DNA of 35,778 bases. Origin: Chryseobacterium daeguense DSM 19388 (GTDB lineage Bacteria; Bacteroidota; Bacteroidia; Flavobacteriales; Weeksellaceae). A program made the position numbers and the translations under genes. Below are positions 17,279 to 26,763 of this stretch, piece by piece (position 1 is the first letter of the stretch; each line of letters begins with the position of its first letter). The notes beneath the pieces were generated by a model. The model did no database searches. It had not been told where the DNA came from and was given only the letters and a program-made list of their open reading frames with translations. The DNA lies in assembly GCF_000430825.1 (NCBI RefSeq), contig NZ_AUMT01000022.1, positions 1-35,778 on the forward strand, read 5' to 3'.

Positions 17279-19012
17279 TTAAATATGATTTGTAAAAGCT
17301 TTTAATGTGAAACTAAATGTACTCCCAGCACCAAAATCACTCTCGACTTCTATAGTTCCGCCTTGCGATTCTACAAATTCTTTGCTGATACTCAAGCCTA
17401 AACCTGTACCCTGCTTTTTCGAACCTGGAATTCTAAAATATCTGTCAAAAACTTTAGCAATATATTGTGGTTCAATCCCTTTGCCTGTATCTGTAACAGA
17501 AAATTTCACCTTGTCTTCGATTTGGGATACATCAATAATTATCTCAGAGTTTTCATAAGAATAAGTGATTGCGTTGGAAAGAAGGTTATTGAGAATCCAG
17601 ACCACCTTTTCGCTGTCAGCTAAAACATATTCCAATTGTGGCTGTTTTTCAAATTTAAAATTAATCTGTTTATTTTCCGCTGAAACTTTGTTAGCTTCAA
17701 GAGATTGATTAACAACTTCATCAATCAAAATAGGTGCTATATTCATTTTAATCGAGCCACTTTCCAACTGGGCAATATTGAGCAGTTCTCCGGTTATATT
17801 TAATAATCGATTAGTGTCATCTTTTATCCCGATAAGCAGATTTTTCTGTTCTTCATTAAGCGCTCCTATTTTTTCATTTTCCAAAAGCTGAATTCCCATT
17901 TTTATAGATGAAATAGGGGTTTTAAATTCGTGAGAAACCGTTCCGATGAAGTTGGTTTTTGCTAAATCCAATTCTTTAAAAGGCGTAATATTACGAAGCA
18001 TAATAACCTGCCCGATAAATTGGCTTTTTTGCTCGCCGGTGGGAACGATATTGATATCGATAACTTCTTTTTCAAAATAACTTTCCTTTCCGTCTGCATA
18101 GATTTTCATTGATTTGGTCTCGGAATTTCCTTTGGAATCCATAATATTTTTAATAATATCTCTTATCAAATCATTGTTAACAGCTACATCCTGAATTAGT
18201 TTGCCTACAAAATTTTCTTTTTTCAATCCTGTAATCAATAATGCTTCGTCATTCACGAAAAGAACTTTTTTATTTTCATCAATACCAATCACTGGGTCGT
18301 GCATATTATCGATAAGGGTTTCAATTCGTTTTTTACCTTTCAAAATCTTTTCAAGTTTACTTTCGCTATATTCCTGTATTTTTTCAGCCATTGTATTGAA
18401 GGATTTTGCCAGTTCCCCAAACTCACTGGAACTGTCGAAATGTACCCGCTCTTTATAATTTTGATTGGCTATCTGTTTGATACTTGATGTCAAAATTTTC
18501 AGAGGGTCTGCTATCGAAGGTAAGTTAATCAGTAAAACAAAAGCTAGCAAAAAGCATATCGTTCCTGAGATTGAGATGACGGCAATAGCTTCTTTCGCAG
18601 TTTCATCCGCAACCCGGCTTTTACTGTTGATTGCCGTCATATTCAGCTGCATCAGTTCAGCAATATCTTTACGTATAGACGATTGCAGTTCCCTATTAAA
18701 TGGTTCTTTTTTTAAAGCTTCAAAGTGAATGATGACTTTGTCGGTAGCTTCCTTTTCTCCAATCTCGGTCACATTTTTCTTCTGATAATCCAAATGTTTT
18801 TTAAAAACTGCAAATGCCAACGGGTCAGTATTGACTTCTTCCAATGCTAATAACATATTTCTGGAATACTCCAAGGTTTTATAGTTGGCAACCAAGATAT
18901 TATTGGTGTCTTTCTTTAATTTGCTGATATACCATCCGCTGAGAATGGACAGTACAACAATCATCAGAAACAGGCATCCAACTCCTATTGTAATTTTTGT
19001 TTTGATTTTCAT
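17279..19012 (-). CDS. HAMP-PAS sensor histidine kinase, kinase partner of the split KdpD
   Basis: The 577-aa protein has a membrane helix (~8-28), an extracytoplasmic helical part, a second helix (~143-165), HAMP (~166-215), a PAS domain (~225-345, 'LIDNMHDPVIGIDENKKVLF'), the dimerisation and phospho-acceptor box 'VSHEFKTPISS' (H361), the N box 'LNNLLSNAITYS', and both glycine boxes ('DTGKGI', 'GTGLGLSISKEF'). It is complete and should be active. Its ATG overlaps the stop of the KdpD-domain gene (TAATG), so the two are translationally coupled. In E. coli the KdpD sensor and kinase are one protein; here the kinase function is likely supplied by this one. It probably phosphorylates the NtrC-type regulator encoded at 28849-30195. 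Confidence 0.88.
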   Translation of the reverse strand: MKIKTKITIGVGCLFLMIVVLSILSGWYISKLKKDTNNILVANYKTLEYSRNMLLALEEVNTDPLAFAVFKKHLDYQKKNVTEIGEKEATDKVIIHFEALKKEPFNRELQSSIRKDIAELMQLNMTAINSKSRVADETAKEAIAVISISGTICFLLAFVLLINLPSIADPLKILTSSIKQIANQNYKERVHFDSSSEFGELAKSFNTMAEKIQEYSESKLEKILKGKKRIETLIDNMHDPVIGIDENKKVLFVNDEALLITGLKKENFVGKLIQDVAVNNDLIRDIIKNIMDSKGNSETKSMKIYADGKESYFEKEVIDINIVPTGEQKSQFIGQVIMLRNITPFKELDLAKTNFIGTVSHEFKTPISSIKMGIQLLENEKIGALNEEQKNLLIGIKDDTNRLLNITGELLNIAQLESGSIKMNIAPILIDEVVNQSLEANKVSAENKQINFKFEKQPQLEYVLADSEKVVWILNNLLSNAITYSYENSEIIIDVSQIEDKVKFSVTDTGKGIEPQYIAKVFDRYFRIPGSKKQGTGLGLSISKEFVESQGGTIEVESDFGAGSTFSFTLKAFTNHI

Positions 19013-20178
19013 TATGAAAGAATTACTAAGTCTATATTTTCCTGAGAAAGTTTATTTAACAACGTATTAAAAGTATCGGTTGCCAGGATAATCTTCCATA
19101 AATTGAGGTGAGGTTTACCGATACAGACCGTTGTGATTTTTCTTTCCTCGCACTGCTGCATAATCGCCTGAGCCACTTTCATACTTTCAACCTTAATGAT
19201 TTCAGCTCCTAATTCTGTAGCCAGTTTAAAATTATTAATCAGATGCCGCTGTTTGTCCAGAGGAATTTTATCGGAACTTTCTCTGGGAATCTGCACATAC
19301 AAAAGATACCATTGGCTGTTGTAATAATTAGCCAGCCTTGCCGTTTTCCGGATGACATTCTTTGCGGTCTTTTCATTGGAACTGATACAGGCTAAGAATT
19401 TTTCTTTTTTAACGGGTTTATGAATCGTAACTTCCGTTTCCACTTTTCTCGTGACTTGTGAAGCAACCTCTCTCAAAGCCAATTCCCGAAGCTGGAGAAT
19501 ATTTTCAGATTTAAAAAAATTATTGAGTGCCGAATTGATTTTTGACTGGTCGTAGATTTTTCCCGCCTTCAGACGATCTATCAATTCTTCGGATGTGAGG
19601 TCGATATTCACCACCTCATCTGCCTGAACCAAAACATTGTCTGGAATACGCTCCTGAACTTCTATATTGGTAATTAGTTTCACATCATCATTGAGGCTTT
19701 CGATATGCTGAATGTTGACTGCACTGATGACATTGATTCCGGCATCCAGAATATCCATCACATCCTGCCAGCGTTTTTCGTTTTTACTGCCTTCGATATT
19801 GGTATGTGCCAACTCATCGACAATCACAACTTCGGGACGAAGGTTGATCACCGCCTGTACATCCAGTTCTTCAAACTCTTTTCCTTTGTAGAATAATTTT
19901 CTTCTCGGGATAATCGGAAGTCCGTCCAGCAAAGCGTGTGTCTCTTTACGGTGATGAGTTTCGATATATCCGATTTTTACATCGATTCCGCTGGATAAAA
20001 GAGCGTGCGCTTCCTGCAGCATTCTGTAGGTTTTGCCGACACCGGCGCTCATCCCGATATAGATTTTAAATTTTCCGCGTCTCGATTTTTTAATCAGGTT
20101 AAGAAAATCTTCTGCAGAATTTCCGTCTTGCGACATAGTATGATTTTTTATTTTTTTTAATTTAATTTTTTCCGACAT
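19012..20178 (-). CDS. kdpD: KdpD N-terminal sensor domain plus USP domain, without kinase
   Basis: The KdpD domain is complete: a P-loop 'YIGMSAGVGKTYRML' (~41-55), 'DVKIGYIETHHRKET', and the Walker B-like 'VIVDELAHTN' (~117-126). A universal-stress-protein-like domain follows (~255-385, 'KFLACISSNEKTAKNVIRKT'), a place where K+ or cyclic di-AMP is sensed in relatives. The protein ends at 388 aa and lacks the four membrane helices, GAF and kinase parts of the ~890-aa E. coli protein. The kinase is the next gene, overlapping by one base. The given start overlaps the upstream DUF389 gene by 17 bases; the internal ATG at 20136 ('MSQDGNSAEDF'), 25 bases after that gene's stop and behind an A-rich stretch, may be the true start. 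Confidence 0.9.
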   Translation of the reverse strand: MSEKIKLKKIKNHTMSQDGNSAEDFLNLIKKSRRGKFKIYIGMSAGVGKTYRMLQEAHALLSSGIDVKIGYIETHHRKETHALLDGLPIIPRRKLFYKGKEFEELDVQAVINLRPEVVIVDELAHTNIEGSKNEKRWQDVMDILDAGINVISAVNIQHIESLNDDVKLITNIEVQERIPDNVLVQADEVVNIDLTSEELIDRLKAGKIYDQSKINSALNNFFKSENILQLRELALREVASQVTRKVETEVTIHKPVKKEKFLACISSNEKTAKNVIRKTARLANYYNSQWYLLYVQIPRESSDKIPLDKQRHLINNFKLATELGAEIIKVESMKVAQAIMQQCEERKITTVCIGKPHLNLWKIILATDTFNTLLNKLSQENIDLVILS

Positions 20179-21010
20179 TTCGTTCCAGACTTTCTACACG
20201 TTTCTCCAGTGCTTTTATTTTTTCTGAATCGGTCATCTGAGCCGGACTGTCTTCTTCCACCTTCCATTTCTGATAACCAATCCAGACTCCGGGAACCAGC
20301 ATTATAGCCAGTAAAACATCCCATAAAATCACATTTTTGAGTGTGCGTTTTTCTTTGTTGAGTGTTTCAAATTTAAAATACCTCGACAGCAGAAAAGTGG
20401 CCCAGCCAATAAATAAACAGTTGATGAAATAGAAATATATCCCTCCTATAAAATAAGCATAATCAAGATGCGCAATTCCGTACGCAGCGGTACAAAGCGG
20501 CGGCATACAGGCGGTTGCAATGGCAACTCCGGCGATAATCTTTACGCCTTCTCTTTTCACAATTCCGATAAATCCTGCCAAACCTCCAAAAAAAGCCAGA
20601 AAAATATCAAAAATAGAAGCTTTTTGAAAAGATTCCAACAGCTGCGTGGTATGGTCGAAGGGATTAACGAGAAAAAAAACAGTTGCCGAAGCCAGACTTA
20701 CGACCGTCATTTTCACCCAGTTTCTTACGCCCTCTATTCTCAGGTTTCTGTCGTTAATGGCTAAGCCGAATGCAAATCCTATCACAGGGCCCATCAACGG
20801 AGAAATCAACATCGCACCGATTACTGCACTTACAGAATTGGTGGTGAGCCCGATACAGGCAATCACCATTGCAAAACCCAAAATCCAGAGATTAAAACCT
20901 TTAAAAATTACGCCTTCCCTTATTTCTTCATATGTTTCCCATTCATTTTCTTCTCTTGCTGTATTGATTTGCTGACCTAAATATCTCCTGAAAATATCAA
21001 ATCGTTTCAC
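20162..21010 (-). CDS. DUF389 integral membrane protein
   Basis: After an acidic cytoplasmic start, residues ~35-250 hold six or more membrane segments with the glycine-rich family signatures 'VSAVIGAMLISPLMGPVIGF' and 'GVAIATACMPPLCTAAYGIA'. These fit the DUF389 (TIGR00341-like) family of unknown function. The C-terminal ~35 residues form a short coiled coil ('IKALEKRVESLERNV'). It sits between the porin and kdpD genes on the same strand, so a role in ion homeostasis is suggested by context only. A hairpin at 21068-21097 separates it from the porin gene. Confidence 0.82.
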   Translation of the reverse strand: MKRFDIFRRYLGQQINTAREENEWETYEEIREGVIFKGFNLWILGFAMVIACIGLTTNSVSAVIGAMLISPLMGPVIGFAFGLAINDRNLRIEGVRNWVKMTVVSLASATVFFLVNPFDHTTQLLESFQKASIFDIFLAFFGGLAGFIGIVKREGVKIIAGVAIATACMPPLCTAAYGIAHLDYAYFIGGIYFYFINCLFIGWATFLLSRYFKFETLNKEKRTLKNVILWDVLLAIMLVPGVWIGYQKWKVEEDSPAQMTDSEKIKALEKRVESLERNVGKN

Positions 21011-21067
21011 TGATAAAAATTTAATGAAAGTTAATTAATTTAGAGATAACTTCAGCCATTGCCATAA

Positions 21068-21097
21068 AAATCCCAACCGGTTTCCCGGCCAGGATTT
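21068..21097 (-). terminator. GAAA-loop hairpin between porin and DUF389 genes
   Basis: On the minus strand AAATCCTGGCCGG and CCGGTTGGGATTT form a 13-bp stem with three central G-U pairs and a GAAA tetraloop, followed by TTATGG. It lies about 20 bases after the porin stop and may cut expression of the downstream sensor genes relative to the transporter. Confidence 0.62.
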
Positions 21098-21118
21098 CTT
21101 TAGTAAATATGGAGTCTG

Positions 21119-22210
21119 TTAAAAGCTTACTGCCAGTGATGTCACTGCCGTAACGCTGTTTGATTTTAAATTATTGTCCCTATTGAGGAAGATATCGTCT
21201 TTACTGCTAAGGTTTTTGATTTCCGTTCTCCAGACCAGATTGGGAAGTATCCAGTAATCAGCATTCAGAGAATACCCGAAAGTTTTGAATCCGTTTTCTG
21301 TACCTGTGGCAATCATTACGCCTTTTTCATCGCTGTAATATTCTCCTCTTGCTGCAATGCTGAATTTTTCTGTTGGGGAAAATTTAGCGATAACAACCGG
21401 AGAATACCAAACATTATATTGCTCGCTTCCTTTGGCTTTCTGCTCAGCGCCGATGTCAAAGCCTGTAATCAAAGCAAACTTTTTACTGATTTGGAAACTT
21501 CCGTATAGATTGTGAAAGTATCTCATCTGTCTGATGCTGTCCGGCTTATCGTTTCCGATGAAAGAACTGCTGTTCAGGGTAATTTTATCGTTAGGTTTGT
21601 ATGTTAATTGATGTCCGAAAGCAACGGTTGAATTTCCGTCCACACGCTGGATTCTCTGCCATCCGTTTAGCACCAAACCGCTTACAAACCATTTTCCGCT
21701 GTCGCTGGTGTAGGAGATTTTGGCACCGCTTTCGAAGTAAGGCGAGTTGTCTGCCAGCATACTTCTCGTTAAAGTGAAACAGTCTTTGCTTACTGCACTT
21801 TCAAAACCGATGTGTGAAGGCATTATCCCGGCATCTACCCACAGATTTTTATTCTTGGAAATTTTTACCCCAACATTGGCCTCATAAATATTTTTAAGAA
21901 CACCCGGTTCTGCCGCATAATTGGCATTCATATAAGTTCCTACTCCCAAAGCTACATTAGCTCTCATTCTTTCTGTCTCGTAATTGGCTTTAACATAACC
22001 TAAATTCAGGTTAGCCTCATTATTCCTGTTGTGGCTGTACACAAAGCCTGGTCTTGTATTGTTTTCAGGATTATTGAAATCATACTGGTAATACACTTCT
22101 GCATAACCACTGATTTTTAATGGGTTTTTAGTTTCTGTTTCTTCCTGAGCGTGCAGTGTAGAAAATGCTCCAAGCATTGCAAATGCCAGTAAAGATAGTT
22201 TTCTTTTCAT
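21119..22210 (-). CDS. Outer-membrane beta-barrel porin of the kdp cluster
   Basis: A signal peptide ends at 'FSTLHAQ' and the mature protein opens with 'KISGYAEVYYQYDFNNPENN', a typical first barrel strand of the OmpL/BBP2-type porin families of Bacteroidota. Alternating aromatic/hydrophobic strands continue to the last residues 'VTSLAVSF', a C-terminal Phe as in barrel proteins assembled by BamA. Length (363 aa) fits a porin of about 16 strands. It lies 92 bases after kdpC and before DUF389/kdpD, so it probably lets K+ cross the outer membrane for the Kdp pump. That role is inferred from position. Confidence 0.8.
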   Translation of the reverse strand: MKRKLSLLAFAMLGAFSTLHAQEETETKNPLKISGYAEVYYQYDFNNPENNTRPGFVYSHNRNNEANLNLGYVKANYETERMRANVALGVGTYMNANYAAEPGVLKNIYEANVGVKISKNKNLWVDAGIMPSHIGFESAVSKDCFTLTRSMLADNSPYFESGAKISYTSDSGKWFVSGLVLNGWQRIQRVDGNSTVAFGHQLTYKPNDKITLNSSSFIGNDKPDSIRQMRYFHNLYGSFQISKKFALITGFDIGAEQKAKGSEQYNVWYSPVVIAKFSPTEKFSIAARGEYYSDEKGVMIATGTENGFKTFGYSLNADYWILPNLVWRTEIKNLSSKDDIFLNRDNNLKSNSVTAVTSLAVSF

Positions 22211-22270
22211 TTCTAAATTTTTTATAATTGATGAGAAGTAAAATGTAAGATGTAAGAAATTTTTCAGTAG

Positions 22271-22311
22271 CTTCTCACTTTTAACTTCTCACTTTTAACT
22301 TTTCACTCTAA
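22271..22311. repeat. 14-bp tandem repeat (CTTCTCACTTTTAA) over the kdpC stop
   Basis: Two exact copies at 22271-22284 and 22285-22298 and a diverged third (CTTTTCACTCTAA, 22299-22311) run across the kdpC stop codon. Slippage here would change the C-terminus or 3' end of kdpC. No hairpin forms. Confidence 0.75.
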
Positions 22312-22863
22312 TCCGTCTAATGCGATATTGAGTTTTAAAACATTGATTTTTTCTGTTCCGAACATTCCAAGGAAAGGAGATTCGATACTGTTTTGGATGA
22401 GTGAATTCACCTTGCTGATGTCAATTTTTCTAACGTCGGCAATTCTCTGAGCCTGAACTTTAGCGGCCTGCACCGAAATATTCGGGTCCAAACCTGCTCC
22501 ACTCGCCGTTACAATATCTGAGGGGATTTCAGATTTCTTAACCGTTGGATTGTGCTTCATAAAGTTTTCGATTCTTGCATTCACATCTTTAAGATAGTCA
22601 GGGTTGGAAGGTCCTTTATTGCTTCCACCTGCTCCCGCAGCGTTGTAATCTACAGCCGACGGACGAGACCAGAAATATTCGTCTTTATCAAATTTCTGTC
22701 CTACATTGGCGTAAAATTTCTTTCCGTTATACTCAATGATTTCTCCTTTCCCGTTATTCGGGGCAGCCTGAGCAATACCGTAGATAAGAAATGTGTAGAT
22801 TCCTGAAAAAAATACAGCACAGAAAAGTGTTAATCTGATGGCTGGTAATATATTTTGTTTCAT
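22303..22863 (-). CDS. kdpC: Potassium-transporting ATPase subunit KdpC
   Basis: KdpC is the small subunit that holds the KdpA-KdpB complex together and raises its affinity. The 186-aa product has one N-terminal membrane helix (~8-32, 'IRLTLFCAVFFSGIYTFLIY') and a periplasmic body with the signatures 'YFWSRPSAVDYNAAGAGGSN', 'GPSNPDYL' and 'VTASGAGLDPNISVQAA'. Length is normal. It follows kdpB after a 112-base gap that holds an inverted repeat, and precedes the porin gene. The order kdpA-kdpB-kdpC is the usual one. Confidence 0.96.
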   Translation of the reverse strand: MKQNILPAIRLTLFCAVFFSGIYTFLIYGIAQAAPNNGKGEIIEYNGKKFYANVGQKFDKDEYFWSRPSAVDYNAAGAGGSNKGPSNPDYLKDVNARIENFMKHNPTVKKSEIPSDIVTASGAGLDPNISVQAAKVQAQRIADVRKIDISKVNSLIQNSIESPFLGMFGTEKINVLKLNIALDGLE

Positions 22864-22885
22864 TTCTTTTATTATTAAAATTGAT

Positions 22886-22959
22886 TGTTAGAATCCGGCA
22901 GATGGAGAGTAATTTACTATTAAAATTTCAGACAAATCCACCTGACCGGCGTCCTAACA
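22886..22959 (-). repeat. Long inverted repeat in the kdpB-kdpC gap
   Basis: TGTTAGAATCCGGC (22886-22899) and GACCGGCGTCCTAACA (22944-22959) are imperfect inverted copies around a ~44-base loop. In the mRNA this could be a processing or stability hairpin. It is not followed by a T-run, so it is unlikely to be a full terminator. Confidence 0.45.
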
Positions 22960-22975
22960 TTAATTATTTTTTAGT

Positions 22976-24997
22976 TTAAATAAATACGGATACGAGTAAA
23001 TCGATTAATTTGATTCCGATAAATGGAATTAAAACACCTCCTAAACCGTAAATCAGAAGATTTCTTCTCAACAGCGCACTTGCTCCGATGGGTTTGTAAG
23101 CCACACCTTTCAAAGCCAGTGGAATCAGCATCGGGATAACAATCGCATTGAAAATTACTGCGGAAAGAATTGCAGATTCAGGAGAATTAAGACCCATAAT
23201 ATTAAGTCCCTGCAATGCCGGAATCGAAGCAATAAACAATGCCGGAACGATTGCAAAATATTTTGCCACGTCATTCGCAATACTGAATGTTGTGAGCGTT
23301 CCACGGGTCATCAATAACTGCTTTCCGATTTCTACCACTTCAATCAGTTTTGTCGGGTCATTATCCAAATCCACCATATTTCCGGCTTCTTTGGCAGCCT
23401 GTGTTCCGCTGTTCATCGCAACACCTACGTCTGCCTGAGCAAGAGCCGGAGCGTCATTGGTTCCGTCTCCCATCATCGCTACCAATCTTCCTTCTGACTG
23501 TTCTTTTTTGATGTAATTCATTTTATCTTCGGGCTTGGCCTCTGCGATAAAATCATCTACTCCCGCTTTTTCAGCAATGAATTTTGCCGTTAAAGGGTTG
23601 TCTCCTGTAACCATCACGGTCTTGATTCCCATTTTTCTCAAACGGTCAAAACGCTCTTTGATTCCCGGTTTGATGATATCCTGAAGTTCTATAACCCCAA
23701 GCGCTTTTTCATTCTCTGAAACCACGAGCGGTGTTCCTCCGTTTTGAGAGATTTCTCTGACCTTCTGCTCAACTTCTGCCGGAAATACATTGCCCGAATT
23801 TGTAACAATATTTTTAATTGCGTCAGTTGCACCTTTTCTGATTCGTGTGTTCTCATAATCAATTCCCGAACTTCTTGTTTCTGCCGTAAAACTGATGAAC
23901 TGCGGTTCTTTTACATCATAACTCAAAGGATTTACCCCTGCAAGTTCAATAATCGATTTTCCTTCCGGTGTATCGTCGGACATTGAGCTGAGTACGGCTG
24001 CTTTAACTAAAACTGCTTCATCGATGCCGTTCGCCGGATAAAAATGAGTAGCCTTTCTGTTTCCAATCGTGATGGTTCCTGTTTTATCCAATAACAAAAC
24101 ATCAATATCTCCAGCAGTTTCAACAGCTTTACCACTTTTAGTAATTACGTTGGCTCTTAAAGCTCTGTCCATTCCTGCAATACCGATGGCTGATAACAAT
24201 CCTCCAATCGTTGTCGGAATCAGACAGACAAATAATGAAATGAACGCTGCAATGGTAATCGGCGTATTGGCATAATCACCAAATGGTTTTAGAGTTACCG
24301 TTACGATGATAAAAATCAGTGTAAAACCTGCCAGTAAAATCGTTAAGGCTATTTCATTCGGTGTCTTTTGTCTGGATGCACCTTCTACAAGAGCAATCAT
24401 TTTATCAAGAAAGCTTTCTCCAGGTTCGGTCGTTACTTTTACTTTTATTTTGTCTGAAAGTACTTTTGTACCTCCTGTAACACTGCTTTTATCTCCGCCC
24501 GACTCACGGATTACCGGAGCAGATTCTCCCGTAATAGCACTTTCGTCAATCGTAGCCAAACCTTCGATAATTTCGCCATCGGACGGAATAATATCTCCGG
24601 CTTCACAAACAAATACATCGCCTTTTCTAAGCTGATTGGATGGAACTATTTTAACTTCTCCATTTGAAGCCAGCATTTTAGCAGGAGTTTCTTCTCTTGT
24701 TTTTCTTAAAGAATCTGCCTGCGCTTTACCTCTCGCTTCGGCGATAGCCTCTGCAAAATTGGCGAAAAGTAGCGTGATGAATAAAATAAGGGTTACGATG
24801 ATATTGTACACCAGGCTTCCCTGGCTTTTTTCACCCATCGCAATCCAGATACATACTCCTGCCATTACCAGTGTTCCGATGTACACCATAAACATTACCG
24901 GGTTGCGGAACATTTTTGAAGGGTGCAGTTTTATAAATGATTGTTTCAATGCCTCATTGACTAATTCTGCCTGAAACAAATTGTTATTTCCTTTCAT
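22976..24997 (-). CDS. kdpB: Potassium-transporting ATPase ATP-binding subunit KdpB
   Basis: This P-type ATPase subunit powers K+ uptake through KdpA. The actuator motif 'AITGESAPV' (~154), the phosphorylated Asp in 'LLLDKTGTIT' (D304), 'KGAT' of the nucleotide site, 'MVTGDNPLTAKFIAEKAGVD' and the hinge 'GDGTNDAPALAQADVGVAMN' are all intact. Membrane helices lie at ~35-90, ~215-275 and in the last 90 residues. Length (673 aa) is close to the E. coli protein. It starts 15 bases after the kdpA stop, so the two are co-translated. Confidence 0.98.
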   Translation of the reverse strand: MKGNNNLFQAELVNEALKQSFIKLHPSKMFRNPVMFMVYIGTLVMAGVCIWIAMGEKSQGSLVYNIIVTLILFITLLFANFAEAIAEARGKAQADSLRKTREETPAKMLASNGEVKIVPSNQLRKGDVFVCEAGDIIPSDGEIIEGLATIDESAITGESAPVIRESGGDKSSVTGGTKVLSDKIKVKVTTEPGESFLDKMIALVEGASRQKTPNEIALTILLAGFTLIFIIVTVTLKPFGDYANTPITIAAFISLFVCLIPTTIGGLLSAIGIAGMDRALRANVITKSGKAVETAGDIDVLLLDKTGTITIGNRKATHFYPANGIDEAVLVKAAVLSSMSDDTPEGKSIIELAGVNPLSYDVKEPQFISFTAETRSSGIDYENTRIRKGATDAIKNIVTNSGNVFPAEVEQKVREISQNGGTPLVVSENEKALGVIELQDIIKPGIKERFDRLRKMGIKTVMVTGDNPLTAKFIAEKAGVDDFIAEAKPEDKMNYIKKEQSEGRLVAMMGDGTNDAPALAQADVGVAMNSGTQAAKEAGNMVDLDNDPTKLIEVVEIGKQLLMTRGTLTTFSIANDVAKYFAIVPALFIASIPALQGLNIMGLNSPESAILSAVIFNAIVIPMLIPLALKGVAYKPIGASALLRRNLLIYGLGGVLIPFIGIKLIDLLVSVFI

Positions 24998-25012
24998 TGT
25001 TTTAATAATTAA

Positions 25013-26710
25013 TTACATTGAAAAATATTCAGCGATAGGTCCCAAAGCCAGAGCCGGGAAGAACGACAACGCTGCTACGATGGCAATCACTGCGAAAACC
25101 ATTAAGCCGAATGTTGCAGTATCTGTTTTTAAAGTTCCTGCACTTTCAGGAATATATTTTTTAGCAGCAAGGCTTCCTGCGATAGCAACCGAGCCTATGA
25201 TTGGTAGATATCGCGCCATCAGCATCACAATTCCGCAGGCGATATTCCAGAATGGATTGTTATCAGCCAAACCTTCAAAACCACTTCCGTTGTTGGCACT
25301 TGATGAAGTAAACTCATACAGCATTTCGCTGAAACCGTGGAATCCGGGATTATTCAGCCAGCTTCCGTACTCATCGGGATTGTGCGCCACCATATAACTT
25401 GACATTGCTGTTCCGACAAGGATTAAAAAAGGATGGAGAAGCGCAATAATCATTGCGATTTTCATTTCTCTCGCTTCGATTTTCTTGCCTAAAAATTCAG
25501 GTGTTCTTCCGACCATCAGTCCGCTGATAAAAACGGCGAGGATAATGAAGATGTAAAAATTTAAGAAACCCACACCTACTCCGCCGTAGAAGGCATTCAC
25601 CATCATTCCGAGCATCGTATTCATTCCGGAAAGCGGTGTGAGAGAATCGTGCATTGCATTCACAGAACCGTTACTTGTTACTGTTGTATTAATTGCCCAA
25701 TAGGCAGAGGCAGCAGGTCCAAAGCGAACTTCTTTCCCTTCCATACTTCCCAGATTCTGTGCAATTCCCATCTTTTCGATGGCAGGATTTCCGCCCATTT
25801 CATTGATAACCGTTGGTGTCAGCAATAGAAGGAAACCAACAGTCATTACGCCAAATATAGTGTATGCTAATTTTTTTCTTCTTAAAACATAACCCATCGC
25901 AAATACCATTGCAATCGGAATCAGCATAATGGAAACCGTCTCAACAATATTGGTAAAATAACTTGGGTTTTCTAAAGGATGTGCGGAGTTGGGACCGAAA
26001 AATCCTCCTCCGTTGGTTCCCAGTTGTTTAATTGCTACAAAACCTGCAACCGGCCCGCGGCTTACTTCAACTTTATCCCCTTGTAATGTTGTGATTGGGT
26101 CTTTTCCTTCAAAGGTCATCGGCGTTCCACTGAATGCCAAAAGAGACGCTACAACAACAGCAATCGGAAAAAGAACTCTGGTACAGGTTCTGATAAATAA
26201 GAAGTAAAAATTCCCTAATTTATCCGTTGTTCTTTCTTTCATTGCAAGGAAAACTACCGCTGCGATGGCAATACCACAACCTGCAGAGATAAACTGCCAC
26301 AACATCAAGGTCAGTTGCCCCATATAAGAAAGCCCTGATTCGCCTGAGTAATGTTGAAGATTGGTATTGGTTACGAAGCTTACCGCCGTATTAAATGCCA
26401 AATCTCCGCTCATTGACGGATTATTATCAGGATTGAGAGGCAGCCACGCCATATTGGTCAGCACAAACATTGATATAAGGAACCAGACCACATTGATTGT
26501 CAGCAAAGCGGACAGATGCTGTTTCCAGTTCATTTCTGCATCCGGATCTACGCCGGAAATTTTGTAAAAAAGTTTGTCGATTGGGTTAAAAATCCCATCC
26601 AGCCAGGTTTTTTCTTTGGTAAAGATTTTCCCGATGTATCTTCCCAGTGGAATTGCAAGCAAAACGACCAAGGCATACATCAGAACAATTCCTGTAATTT
26701 CTGTATTCAT
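25013..26710 (-). CDS. kdpA: Potassium-transporting ATPase channel-like subunit KdpA
   Basis: KdpA is the K+-selective membrane subunit. The four selectivity-filter repeats are visible: 'FVTNTNLQHYSGESGLSYM', 'GTNGGGFFGPNSAHPLENPS', 'WAINTTVTSNGSVNAM' and 'FTSSSANNGSGFEGL'. At 565 aa with about ten membrane helices, the length is normal. The ATG at 26710 lies 53 bases after a 42-aa membrane-protein gene. It is the first large gene of the kdp unit. Confidence 0.98.
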   Translation of the reverse strand: MNTEITGIVLMYALVVLLAIPLGRYIGKIFTKEKTWLDGIFNPIDKLFYKISGVDPDAEMNWKQHLSALLTINVVWFLISMFVLTNMAWLPLNPDNNPSMSGDLAFNTAVSFVTNTNLQHYSGESGLSYMGQLTLMLWQFISAGCGIAIAAVVFLAMKERTTDKLGNFYFLFIRTCTRVLFPIAVVVASLLAFSGTPMTFEGKDPITTLQGDKVEVSRGPVAGFVAIKQLGTNGGGFFGPNSAHPLENPSYFTNIVETVSIMLIPIAMVFAMGYVLRRKKLAYTIFGVMTVGFLLLLTPTVINEMGGNPAIEKMGIAQNLGSMEGKEVRFGPAASAYWAINTTVTSNGSVNAMHDSLTPLSGMNTMLGMMVNAFYGGVGVGFLNFYIFIILAVFISGLMVGRTPEFLGKKIEAREMKIAMIIALLHPFLILVGTAMSSYMVAHNPDEYGSWLNNPGFHGFSEMLYEFTSSSANNGSGFEGLADNNPFWNIACGIVMLMARYLPIIGSVAIAGSLAAKKYIPESAGTLKTDTATFGLMVFAVIAIVAALSFFPALALGPIAEYFSM

Positions 26711-26763
26711 TTTTAATTAATAATTTTTATTGTATCGTTATCTGTTTGTGAGATGGTGGTGTT

